Shown piece after piece: positions 15,176 to 22,916 of a stretch of 64,000 nucleotides of DNA. Both the position numbers and the translations under genes were made by a program. The stretch comes from an uncultured Anaerolineaceae bacterium (GTDB lineage Bacteria > Chloroflexota > Anaerolineae > Anaerolineales > Anaerolineaceae): positions 1 through 64,000 of the forward strand of contig CAKMKJ010000051.1 in the NCBI GenBank assembly GCA_927443345.1. Direction: 5' to 3'. Every line of letters starts with the position of its first letter. The first letter of the stretch is position 1. The notes beneath the pieces were generated by a model. That model was not told the DNA's origin. It saw only the letters and a list, made by a program, of their open reading frames with translations, and ran no database searches.

Positions 15176-16156
15176 TTATTTAGCCAGGATTTTTGTCATC
15201 TCAATGAGTTTCTGAGACAAAACCTTGGTGTTTGAAATTACCTCATCAATGGGCACAGCGCCCATTTCAGTACCCTGAAGTGCGGTCATCACGTTGGTCT
15301 TGCCAGCCAGCAGGAACTCGACCGCCGTCACGCCAAAGCGGGTGGCCAGCAATCGGTCAAACGCGGAGGGTTTGCCGCCGCGCTGGATGTGTCCCAGAAT
15401 GGTGACGCGGGTCGAGAAACCAATATCCATGGCATCAATTTCAGCAGCTAGGTCCAGGGCATGCGGTTCATAGCCTTCAGCCACTACGATGATGGCATGA
15501 GATTTTCCGCGGCGATAAGATTCTTCAATGGCTTTGGCAACTTCTTCTGGTGCAGTTTTATATTCTGGGATGAGCACAAGTTCTGCCCCGCAAATGATGC
15601 CTGCCTGGATGGCCAGATAACCTGAAGCGCGCCCCATGGTCTCAATTAAAAATGCGCGGTTATGAGAAGACGCCGTGTCGCGGATTTTATCAATCGCGTC
15701 CACGATGGTGTTGAGTGCAGTATCCACGCCGATGCACATATCAGTGCCGTAGATATCATTGTCAATACTGGCCGGCACACCCACCACCGGGATGCCCTTG
15801 GCAACCAGTTTTTGTGCGCCGTTTAGTGAGCCATCACCACCCGCCACGATGACTGCATCCATGCCGGCGTTATTGATCTGCCTGACGGCTTCGCGCTGGC
15901 CGCTTGGTTCTCGGAACTCCAGACTGCGGGCGGTCTGCAATATGGTGCCGCCGCGCTGTAAAATACCGCTCACATCTCGCACACCCATCTCACGGAACTT
16001 GCCGTGAATTAAGCCTTCAAAACCACCTTCAATACCCAGCGTCTTGATTCCATTGGCTGCACAACTGCGCACGACCGCTCGAATGAACGGGTTCATTCCG
16101 GGGGCATCACCGCCGGAAGTCATTACTCCGATTGTTTTAATTGTTGTTTCTTCCAT
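15176..16156 (-). CDS. pfkA: ATP-dependent 6-phosphofructokinase
   Basis: A 326-residue glycolytic kinase that phosphorylates fructose-6-phosphate. Motifs: GVMTSGGDAPGMN at the N-terminus, GGDGSLNGA (Gly after GGD, as in ATP-using rather than PPi-using enzymes), the catalytic TSIDNDIYGTD with the base Asp, and the signature region RVTILGHIQRGGKPSAFDR near the C-terminus. Length matches the bacterial family (about 320). The ATG has AGGAAAG upstream, and the gene begins 20 bp after the dnaE stop, so it is the second gene of a dnaE-pfkA unit that ends at the terminator 15123-15153. The linkage of polymerase III alpha and PFK is also seen in some Gram-positive bacteria, from memory. Confidence 0.95.
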   Translation of the reverse strand: MEETTIKTIGVMTSGGDAPGMNPFIRAVVRSCAANGIKTLGIEGGFEGLIHGKFREMGVRDVSGILQRGGTILQTARSLEFREPSGQREAVRQINNAGMDAVIVAGGDGSLNGAQKLVAKGIPVVGVPASIDNDIYGTDMCIGVDTALNTIVDAIDKIRDTASSHNRAFLIETMGRASGYLAIQAGIICGAELVLIPEYKTAPEEVAKAIEESYRRGKSHAIIVVAEGYEPHALDLAAEIDAMDIGFSTRVTILGHIQRGGKPSAFDRLLATRFGVTAVEFLLAGKTNVMTALQGTEMGAVPIDEVISNTKVLSQKLIEMTKILAK

Positions 16157-16176
16157 TTTAACTTTCCTGATTTTGA

Positions 16177-19100
16177 CTAAACGATTTCGACCTGCACGTT
16201 TTCAGGGCCGACCAATTCTACCAGCTTATTTAGCAATTCGGTATTGGCTGCCGTGGTATCGTTGGGGAAATCCAGCAGATGTTTTCGACCCTGTTCAAAG
16301 ATCAAGAAGCAATAGCGGTCCTCGCCGGGGAAGGAGTTAAGCAGCCCGTGCACCCGGCGCATGCGGCGGACATCCCTCTCTTTTTCGCCGCTGGCTTTTA
16401 TGGTCACCGTGATTAATTGTTTCTTGCTTTTATTCATACTGCGATATGGATCGGAAAACTCCGGCGGCACAATGGCTTGCGGTTTATCCTTGTGATCCAC
16501 AATGGAGACAGCATCACCCTTTTCAGGTGTATTTTTCGACTCCACTGGCGTCGGTTTAGGCTCAACTGCTTTGATTGGTTCTACCCGGGTAGCAGACACT
16601 TGTGTATTAACCACTGTGCTAAAACTGACTGGCGGTGCGGCAAGCGTTGGTTTGGATTCAACAGGAGGTGACTTTAATTCAAAAGGTTCGTTCATCTCCG
16701 GCGGCGGTGCCAGATGCCAATCGTCCGGCGGCAAGGGCATTTCAGGCTCTTCAGGCATCCCAAGGTCAATGCCCATTTCCACAGGAGTTACATCGGGTTC
16801 AAGAGTACCGGTTTCGGCGATCGTGTTCAATGCTATTTCTTCGGCTTCGCGCATTTCATCGGTGACGTCTTCCAGACGGATGGCTCTGATCGTATCCACC
16901 AGAATCTTGGGGTCGCCAGATGCCGAATCCACTTTGCCGTCTGCAATGATCACTGTTTCCATTTGCACCAGCATACTGAATTTATCCCAGACCTTTGGGA
17001 AGATCACCAATTCAATTGGCCCTTGCAAATCTTCTACGGTGGCAAAAGCCATAGGGTTGCCGTTCTTGGTGGTCAGGGTGCGCATGCGCGTTATCAGCCC
17101 TGCCACGGTAACCCTGGTTTGATGCGCCACTTCAGCCAGTTCAATAGAGGAATGGCTGGCATTGAGACGAATATACGGCAAATAGGGGCTGATGGGGTGG
17201 TCAGACACATATAACCCGATCAGCTCTTTTTCCCATTCCAGTTGTTCGCGTCGGTCGAGCATCATGCCTTCTGGCAGGTGGATGTCATCTGTAATGCCGC
17301 TGGCTTCACCAAAGATACTCAACTGTCCGCTTTCGGCGGCCTTGAAATGGCTGTTGCTGATCGAGATCATGCTATCCATCACCGCCAGCAGCGCCTTACG
17401 CGGGCCGAAGCAATCCAGCGCGCCTACGCGGATCATACATTCCAGGCTGCGTTTGCCCACCCGGTGCAAATCCACGCGGCGGATGAAGTCATTCAAATCT
17501 TTAAACTTGCCTTCAACCCTGGCGTTTAAGATCAGATCCACGGGGTCTTTGCCCACATTCTTGACCGCGCCCAACCCAAAACGGATGGCAGATTTATCGC
17601 CCAGGACGTCTTCAATGGTGAAATCCCAGCCGCTTGAACAGACATCCGGCGGCAGCACTTCAATGCCCATGCTGCGGCAATCTGCTGAATAGAAAGCGAC
17701 CTTCGAAGCGTCGCTCTTTGAGACCGAAAGCAGGGCGGTCATGTATTCAACGGTGTAGTGGGTTTTAAGATAAGCGGTTTCTACTGCCACCACGCCGTAA
17801 TCCGCGGCATGGCTCTTGTTAAAGCCATAGCGGGCGAAGTTCTCCCATTCGGTAAAGATGGCCATTGCGATGGATTCTTCAATGCCCTTCTCTCCGGCGC
17901 CTTTGACGAATTTGATCTTGTGTTTCTCAATTTCGGCAACCAGTTTCTTCGAGATTGCTTTGCGGAAGTCATCTGCATCCGCGGCGGTGTAGCCTGCCAT
18001 ACCCATCACGGCCAGCATCAATTGTTCCTGATAAATGGGGATGCCGAAGGTCTCCGAGAAGAACTCTTCCATTTTTGGGTGGCGGTAAGTGACCTCTTCT
18101 TCGTTGTGCAGCCGCTTGATATATGAGGGGATGAATTCCATCGGGCCTGGCCGGAAGAGCGCCACCATGGCGATAATGTTTGAAAGATTTTGAGGTTTCA
18201 TCTGGGTGATGTAGCGGGTCATGCCGTTGCCTTCCAATTGGAAGACGCCGGCGGTGTGTCCGCGGCCCAGTACTTCGAAGGTCTCCGCGTCATCCAGCGG
18301 AATGTTATGCAGATTCAAGATCACGCCGTGGCGGTCTTTGATCAGGTCACAAGCACGTTGCATGATGGTGAGGGTTGAAAGCCCTAAAAAGTCCACTTTA
18401 AGCAGGCCGAGTTTATCAACGATCTTCATCTCGAACTGCGTGACCGTCTTGATTGGGGATTCTTCAGAGCCGCTGGTGGGGCGGTGCAGCGGAATATACT
18501 CCACCATCGGAATGTCGGTGATTACCACCCCGGCTGCATGGGTGCCGGCATTGCGTGCCACCCCTTCCATGCGGGCGGCGGTGTCAATCAGGTCGTGCAT
18601 GTAATCTGATTCGTTGTAAATGGCGCGGAACTGGTCTGAAGCTTCAATCGAGTTGAGCACGGTCACCGGTTTGTCGGGGATGACGGCCGGCACAGCCTTG
18701 CTGACCCTGTCTACTTCAGAAAGGGGAATATCCATCACGCGGCCAACATCGCGCAGCGCAGCGCGCGCGCCCAGCGTGCCAAAGGTGATGATCTGTGCCA
18801 CCTTATCCGCACCGTATTGGTGGGCGCAGTATTCCATAATCAGCGCACGTTTGTCATCTTGAATGTCGAGGTCAATATCGGGCATCGAGATACGGTTGGG
18901 GTTCAAGAAACGCTCAAACAGCAGTCCGTGGCTGAGCGGATCGATCAGGCTAATTTGCAGCGAGTAGGCCACAATAGAGCCAGCGCCTGAGCCGCGCGTG
19001 TTGTACCAGACATTGTTTTCTCTTGAAAAACGGCACAAGTCCCAGACGATCAAGAAATAGGCATTAAAACCCATGGTATTAATAATGCCCAGTTCATAAT

Positions 19101-20070
19101 TGAGACGGTCTCGAATTTCGGGGTTATCGGCTTTGTTGCCGTATTGAATCTTAAGCCCTTCTTCGCACAGCTTGCGCAGATAGGTTTCTCCGGTAAATCC
19201 ATCCGGTACGACGAATTGGGGCAGATGGTAGCCCTTTTTGATCAGGTCCACATTGCAGCGGTCGGCGATCAGCAGCGTGTTGCTGAGCGCATCGGGCATC
19301 TCGGGGAAGAGCGCCGCCATTTCTTCTGGCGAACGCAGATAATAAGAGTCTCCCGTCATACGCATGCGGTTGGTGTCGCTCACCAGCGATCCGGTCTGGA
19401 TGCACAACATGATATCTTGCAAGCGGGCATCCGAGCGATTGATGTAATGCACATCATTGGTGGCGATGTATTTAGCGTTGTAGCGTTTGCCCAGATCAAT
19501 CAGCGTTTTGTTGAGGGCGGGCAGTTCGGCAATATCGTGGCTTTGCAGTTCAACGAACAAATTATCCGCACCGAAGACGTTGTAATACCAATCCAGCATT
19601 TCGCGGCCGGCCTCGGCACCTTTATGCAGAATGGCCCGCGGCACTTCGCCAGACATGCACGAGGTGGTGGCGATCAGCCCTTCAGAGTGGGCGGCCAGAA
19701 ATTCATGATCCACGCGTGGATAGTAATAGAAGCCTTCCAACTGGGCGGCGCTGGCGATCTTGAGCAGGTTCTTGTAGCCCGTCTCGTTCTCGGCCAGCAA
19801 TAGTAGATGGAAGGAATGTTTATCTTTTTGAGAATCGCGGTCGGTCATGCCCCGTGCGGCCACGTAGGTTTCAAGGCCGATGATCGGTTTAACCCCCGCA
19901 TCTTTGGCGGCTGAGTAAAACTCGATCACACCAAACATTGTGCCGTGGTCCGTAATGGCCACGGAATCCATATTCAATTCCTTAACCTTGTTGACCAGCT
20001 TCTTAATGTTGCTGAAGCCGTCCAACAGGGAATATTCAGTGTGAACGTGAAGATGAGCAAAAGACGACAT
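16177..20070 (-). CDS. dnaE: DNA polymerase III alpha subunit
   Basis: A 1,297-residue replicative polymerase of the DnaE type. Domains: N-terminal PHP domain (HVHTEYSLLDG at residue 7), palm/finger region with GSGAGSIVAY and the catalytic PDIDLDIQDDKR, then HPKMEEFF... fingers, a helix-hairpin-helix region, an OB domain (VTVAGLITRMRTLTTKNGNPMAFATVED) and a C-terminal part. Beyond the OB fold a Pro/Glu-rich low-complexity linker (about 1090-1205) leads to a compact C-terminal domain (TVTIKASGEKERDVRRMRRVHGLL), as in long DnaE proteins. It lacks the proofreading exonuclease insertion of PolC. The start has a GGAG upstream; the promoter is at 20112-20140. pfkA follows in the same transcript. 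Confidence 0.97.
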   Translation of the reverse strand: MSSFAHLHVHTEYSLLDGFSNIKKLVNKVKELNMDSVAITDHGTMFGVIEFYSAAKDAGVKPIIGLETYVAARGMTDRDSQKDKHSFHLLLLAENETGYKNLLKIASAAQLEGFYYYPRVDHEFLAAHSEGLIATTSCMSGEVPRAILHKGAEAGREMLDWYYNVFGADNLFVELQSHDIAELPALNKTLIDLGKRYNAKYIATNDVHYINRSDARLQDIMLCIQTGSLVSDTNRMRMTGDSYYLRSPEEMAALFPEMPDALSNTLLIADRCNVDLIKKGYHLPQFVVPDGFTGETYLRKLCEEGLKIQYGNKADNPEIRDRLNYELGIINTMGFNAYFLIVWDLCRFSRENNVWYNTRGSGAGSIVAYSLQISLIDPLSHGLLFERFLNPNRISMPDIDLDIQDDKRALIMEYCAHQYGADKVAQIITFGTLGARAALRDVGRVMDIPLSEVDRVSKAVPAVIPDKPVTVLNSIEASDQFRAIYNESDYMHDLIDTAARMEGVARNAGTHAAGVVITDIPMVEYIPLHRPTSGSEESPIKTVTQFEMKIVDKLGLLKVDFLGLSTLTIMQRACDLIKDRHGVILNLHNIPLDDAETFEVLGRGHTAGVFQLEGNGMTRYITQMKPQNLSNIIAMVALFRPGPMEFIPSYIKRLHNEEEVTYRHPKMEEFFSETFGIPIYQEQLMLAVMGMAGYTAADADDFRKAISKKLVAEIEKHKIKFVKGAGEKGIEESIAMAIFTEWENFARYGFNKSHAADYGVVAVETAYLKTHYTVEYMTALLSVSKSDASKVAFYSADCRSMGIEVLPPDVCSSGWDFTIEDVLGDKSAIRFGLGAVKNVGKDPVDLILNARVEGKFKDLNDFIRRVDLHRVGKRSLECMIRVGALDCFGPRKALLAVMDSMISISNSHFKAAESGQLSIFGEASGITDDIHLPEGMMLDRREQLEWEKELIGLYVSDHPISPYLPYIRLNASHSSIELAEVAHQTRVTVAGLITRMRTLTTKNGNPMAFATVEDLQGPIELVIFPKVWDKFSMLVQMETVIIADGKVDSASGDPKILVDTIRAIRLEDVTDEMREAEEIALNTIAETGTLEPDVTPVEMGIDLGMPEEPEMPLPPDDWHLAPPPEMNEPFELKSPPVESKPTLAAPPVSFSTVVNTQVSATRVEPIKAVEPKPTPVESKNTPEKGDAVSIVDHKDKPQAIVPPEFSDPYRSMNKSKKQLITVTIKASGEKERDVRRMRRVHGLLNSFPGEDRYCFLIFEQGRKHLLDFPNDTTAANTELLNKLVELVGPENVQVEIV

Positions 20071-20111
20071 GGCGGGGGTTGCACTCCAGAGGCTACAAAT
20101 AAATCTGATTC

Positions 20112-20140
20112 ATTATAGCATTTTGAAAATCCGCTGTCCT
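20112..20140 (-). promoter_or_regulatory. dnaE promoter
   Basis: On the minus strand AGGACA (20140-20135) and TATAAT (20117-20112) are 17 bp apart, with a leader of about 35 nt that contains a GGAG ribosome binding site. Confidence 0.6.
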
Positions 20141-20225
20141 TAAGAATGGAAATTGGTCAGGTTATTTTAAGGTGGGGGAGGTTTGTGGTAATTCGGCATG
20201 GTTTAATTTTATTTCAATTAATTAA

Positions 20226-20258
20226 TATGGTGCATCCCAAAAAACGGGATGCACCATA
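20226..20258 (-). terminator. Terminator-like hairpin downstream of the DUF3267 tail remnant
   Basis: TATGGTGCATCCC (20226-20238) and GGGATGCACCATA (20246-20258) are perfectly complementary over 13 bp with a 7-nt loop. It lies 13 bp beyond the stop of the duplicated DUF3267 tail and probably was, or is, the 3' end of that leftward transcript. Confidence 0.65.
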
Positions 20259-20271
20259 CACGGTGGTCAAA

Positions 20272-20331
20272 TTACGATCGATTTTCCGTTGTATAAAACT
20301 CCAGCACATCGCCCTTGTCGCGGGCCAACAT
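20272..20331 (-). pseudogene. Duplicated C-terminal fragment of the DUF3267 peptidase gene
   Basis: The minus strand encodes MLARDKGDVLEFYTTENRS and a stop. Twelve residues, LARDKGDVLEFY, match the last part of the intact gene at 20454-21062. At DNA level 20294-20327 and 20476-20509 agree over 34 bp with one mismatch. The fragment is preceded (on its strand) by the GC-rich palindromic repeat at 20336-20378. Confidence 0.75.
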
Positions 20332-20335
20332 TTGC

Positions 20336-20378
20336 CTCACCCCCGGCCCCTCTCCAACACGTTGGAGAGGGGTGCCTT
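20336..20378. repeat. GC-rich palindromic repeat (CCTCACCCCCGGCCCC type)
   Basis: CCCCTCTCCAAC (20347-20358) and GTTGGAGAGGGG (20361-20372) are complementary, preceded by CCTCACCCCCGG. From memory, this CCTCACCCCC-GGCCCCTCTCC sequence is a dispersed REP/MITE-like element in many bacterial genomes. It separates the intact DUF3267 gene from its duplicated tail. Confidence 0.65.
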
Positions 20379-20453
20379 TGAATTTTTTGCACTTTACTTT
20401 AGTGCTTTTTTTGTGTATTTCGTGGTTAAGAAAAGGTTTTATTGAGAACTCGG

Positions 20454-21062
20454 TTAGATTTTTCCGACTGGCACGTAAAACTCCAGCACATCGCCTTTGT
20501 CGCGGGCCAGCACATCAGAGGGAGAGCACAGTAGATAATACACCATCCACAGGTCGCCGCAAGCGCCGCTGGTGTTCAACACCAGCATCCACACCAATGG
20601 GCTCATCCACCAGGCCGGCAGCACAAACATCAGCGCTACACAAATCACAGTGATGCCCACCAGCGGCGCCAGGCCGGTGACAAGGTACTGGCCTTTTGGT
20701 AAATACCAATTAGGCGCGGCGGCATACGCGTAAAAACCCTTGAAGGCAAACAACGGACGGGTTTTGGTGTAGATCCAGAAGCACAGGCCGTGAAAGCCTT
20801 CGTGCACCACCAGCATGACCACAACTACGATCACCAATGTGAGCATCGAGAGCAAGGCTTCGCCAATATTACCTGATGAAAATGAGAAATTCATACTGCC
20901 GGGGTGGAGTGCATTGGCCAGCCCTGCAAATCCAATCCAGGAGATTATTAACAGGATGAGTCCAAACAAGTTGACCAGAATCAGGTTCTTGGTTTGGCGC
21001 AAATCCAGGGTGCGGGCAAGGGTATATCCTTCAGGAAGTGTTTTGGTGGCAAATGTTTTCAT
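20454..21062 (-). CDS. DUF3267 putative zinc metallopeptidase, membrane-embedded
   Basis: A 202-residue polytopic protein of the DUF3267 zincin family. TM helix 1 covers about residues 28-50; a second long helix holds the zinc motif HEGFH (HExxH) in MLVVHEGFHGLCFW, and two further hydrophobic stretches follow (LVTGLAPLVGITVICVALMFVLP and MSPLVWMLVLNTSG). A late GACGDLW may supply the third zinc ligand Asp. Site-2-protease-like intramembrane activity is possible but unproven. The ATG is 6 nt after a TATAAT box, so the mRNA is likely leaderless. A fragment of the 3' end is duplicated 180 bp downstream. Confidence 0.8.
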   Translation of the reverse strand: MKTFATKTLPEGYTLARTLDLRQTKNLILVNLFGLILLIISWIGFAGLANALHPGSMNFSFSSGNIGEALLSMLTLVIVVVVMLVVHEGFHGLCFWIYTKTRPLFAFKGFYAYAAAPNWYLPKGQYLVTGLAPLVGITVICVALMFVLPAWWMSPLVWMLVLNTSGACGDLWMVYYLLCSPSDVLARDKGDVLEFYVPVGKI

Positions 21063-21068
21063 AAGGTA

Positions 21069-21092
21069 ATTATAGTGGTGTTTGGATATAAT
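21069..21092. promoter_or_regulatory. Divergent -10 boxes for the DUF3267 and CitE-like genes
   Basis: Leftward TATAAT (21074-21069) ends 6 nt before the DUF3267 ATG. Rightward TATAAT (21087-21092) precedes the CitE-like start, which has its own GGAGG. The two promoters nearly touch, so polymerases may compete. No good -35 is seen for either. Confidence 0.5.
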
Positions 21093-21119
21093 AAAAAAAA
21101 ATAAAACTCGGAGGCAGCC

Positions 21120-21995
21120 ATGAGACCAAGACGCGCACTTTTATATGTACCCGGCAACGACTTAAAGAAGATTACCAAGGCCGCTGGTCTGGATGTGGAT
21201 GGAGTGATCCTCGACCTTGAAGACGGGGTGGCTGCCAACCGCAAAGACGAAGCCCGCGGGGTTATCCTCGAAGCCTTGAAGAGTGTGGATTTTGGAAGCT
21301 CCGAACGGATGGTGCGCATCAATCCGTTCTACACACAGCGCGCCGAGCATGATCTTGACGCTGTACTGCCCGGCAAACCGGATGCCGTCGTTGTGCCCAA
21401 GGCCAACACGGCCGAGATCATTAAAGAAACAGACCGTCTGATCACTGCCGCAGAATCTGCCAGGGGTTTTGCACCAGGCAGCATCGGCATCATTGCCCTG
21501 ATCGAAAGCGGATTGGCTTTTGTCAATTTGGCTGCAATTTGCGCAGCCAGCCCACGCTTGCAGGGGCTGATCCTCGGCGCGGAGGATCTTTGCGCCGACA
21601 CCGGCATTACCCGCACCTCCGCTGCACAAGAGCTGCTTTTCGCGCGCAGCGCATTGGTGATGCACGCCGCTGCTTTTGGATTGCAGGCCATTGATATCGT
21701 GCAGACCAATTTCACCAACAACGAGCTGCTTCAAGCCGAGTGCAAGACTGGTTCCGAGCTTGGATTCACTGGCAAACAGATTATTCATCCCGCCCAGGTG
21801 GAAATCACCCAGGCAGCCTTTACCCCTTCACCTGAAGCCATCGAGAAGGCGCAGAAGATCATGGAAGGTGCCCAAATTGCCCAGGCGGACGGCATGGGCG
21901 CATATAGTTTGGATGGAGAGATGGTAGATTTACCAGTGGTCAAACGTGCAGAAACAATTGTTGCACGTGCCAAAGCAGCCGGTTTGATTGCCTGA
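21120..21995 (+). CDS. CitE-like CoA ester lyase (HpcH/HpaI aldolase family)
   Basis: A 291-residue TIM-barrel enzyme. It starts RPRRALLYVPGND, has the metal-site LDLEDGVA, then RINPF, a VVVPKANT strand, IALIESGLAFVNL with the metal-ligand Glu, GAEDLCADTG, and the C-terminal GFTGKQIIHPAQV that binds CoA. These are shared by citrate lyase beta chains and by malyl-/methylmalyl-CoA lyases. No citrate lyase alpha, gamma or ligase genes are adjacent, so a stand-alone acyl-CoA lyase or thioesterase role is more likely than CitE itself. The exact substrate cannot be read. A GGAGG site precedes the ATG. It converges with the PP2C gene, with three bases between stops. Confidence 0.85.
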   Translation: MRPRRALLYVPGNDLKKITKAAGLDVDGVILDLEDGVAANRKDEARGVILEALKSVDFGSSERMVRINPFYTQRAEHDLDAVLPGKPDAVVVPKANTAEIIKETDRLITAAESARGFAPGSIGIIALIESGLAFVNLAAICAASPRLQGLILGAEDLCADTGITRTSAAQELLFARSALVMHAAAFGLQAIDIVQTNFTNNELLQAECKTGSELGFTGKQIIHPAQVEITQAAFTPSPEAIEKAQKIMEGAQIAQADGMGAYSLDGEMVDLPVVKRAETIVARAKAAGLIA

Positions 21996-21998
21996 TAA

Positions 21999-22916
21999 TT
22001 AGCGCGGATTGAATAACGCCATCCAGCCCAGGTAGATGCCTGCTAGCGAAGCCAGCAAGATGATCAATGCAAAAAATGCCAACCGCAGGATCCTTGTTCT
22101 GATGGCAGCCGGCGTATTGCCAAACGGGATGTTCACCGCGATCATGCTGAGATTATCCGTGGCGCCGCGTTGGTAGACCAACAGTTTCATCGCTTCAAGT
22201 GCGGTGTCGAGGTTGGGGTTTTTGAGCAAAGCGGCGATTTCGTTTTCTTGAACCAAATCAGAAACACCATCACTGCACATAAAGAGTTGATCGCCGGCTT
22301 CGAGCATCATCCCCTGAAGGTTCTTTTCAGGGTGCTCTCCTAACATCAGGCGAGAATCCACTTCTGGAACAGCCTCTGAGCCGACGTATCTTTTAATCAC
22401 ATGCGCATTGGGGTGACCTTTAAAATCAGCCCGGGTGATTAACCCGACTTCCAACGCTTCTTGCAGCCAGGTATGGTCCACGCTGATCTGATGGATGTGA
22501 CTTTTTCTGATCAGGTAAATCCTTGAATCACCGACATTGGCAATAAAGAGGCGTTTGCCAATGATCCAGGCGCAGACGGCCGTGGTGGCCATGCCCCTCA
22601 GGTCAGGCGACGTTTGGGCGGTTTTCCACACCAACTCACTGGCAGATTGAATCGCATTTGAAAGCTGAATCATCGGTGAAGAGCCATCCGTGGCTTCAAT
22701 TTCTGCCGTGATTTGATCAACAGCCAGACGTGAAGCAGTTTCTCCGCCCAGGTGGCCGCCTACCCCGTCACATAAGACGCAAAGCAATGATTCGGGCACC
22801 AAATCAGAGGCCTGTTCAAAAGCGGTAATCGCCAGGGTATCTTCATTGTGGTCTCTGACGATGCCCTGATCGGTCAATATGGCATATGGTAGATGAGATT
22901 TGCCAGAGCGTTTCAT
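21999..22916 (-). CDS. PP2C-family serine/threonine phosphatase with C-terminal TM anchor
   Basis: A 305-residue PPM phosphatase. Metal-binding motifs are intact: TDQGIVRDHNED, CDGVGGHLGGE, CSDGVSDLV and the late GATDNLSMI. A C-terminal TM helix (LAFFALIILLASLAGIYLGWM) ties it to the membrane with the catalytic domain in the cytosol. Its ATG overlaps the stop of the VWA/FHA gene (22913-22916), so the two proteins are made together. The FHA domain of the partner binds phosphothreonine, so the pair looks like a phospho-signalling module acting at the envelope. No Ser/Thr kinase gene is within the window. Confidence 0.9.
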   Translation of the reverse strand: MKRSGKSHLPYAILTDQGIVRDHNEDTLAITAFEQASDLVPESLLCVLCDGVGGHLGGETASRLAVDQITAEIEATDGSSPMIQLSNAIQSASELVWKTAQTSPDLRGMATTAVCAWIIGKRLFIANVGDSRIYLIRKSHIHQISVDHTWLQEALEVGLITRADFKGHPNAHVIKRYVGSEAVPEVDSRLMLGEHPEKNLQGMMLEAGDQLFMCSDGVSDLVQENEIAALLKNPNLDTALEAMKLLVYQRGATDNLSMIAVNIPFGNTPAAIRTRILRLAFFALIILLASLAGIYLGWMALFNPR

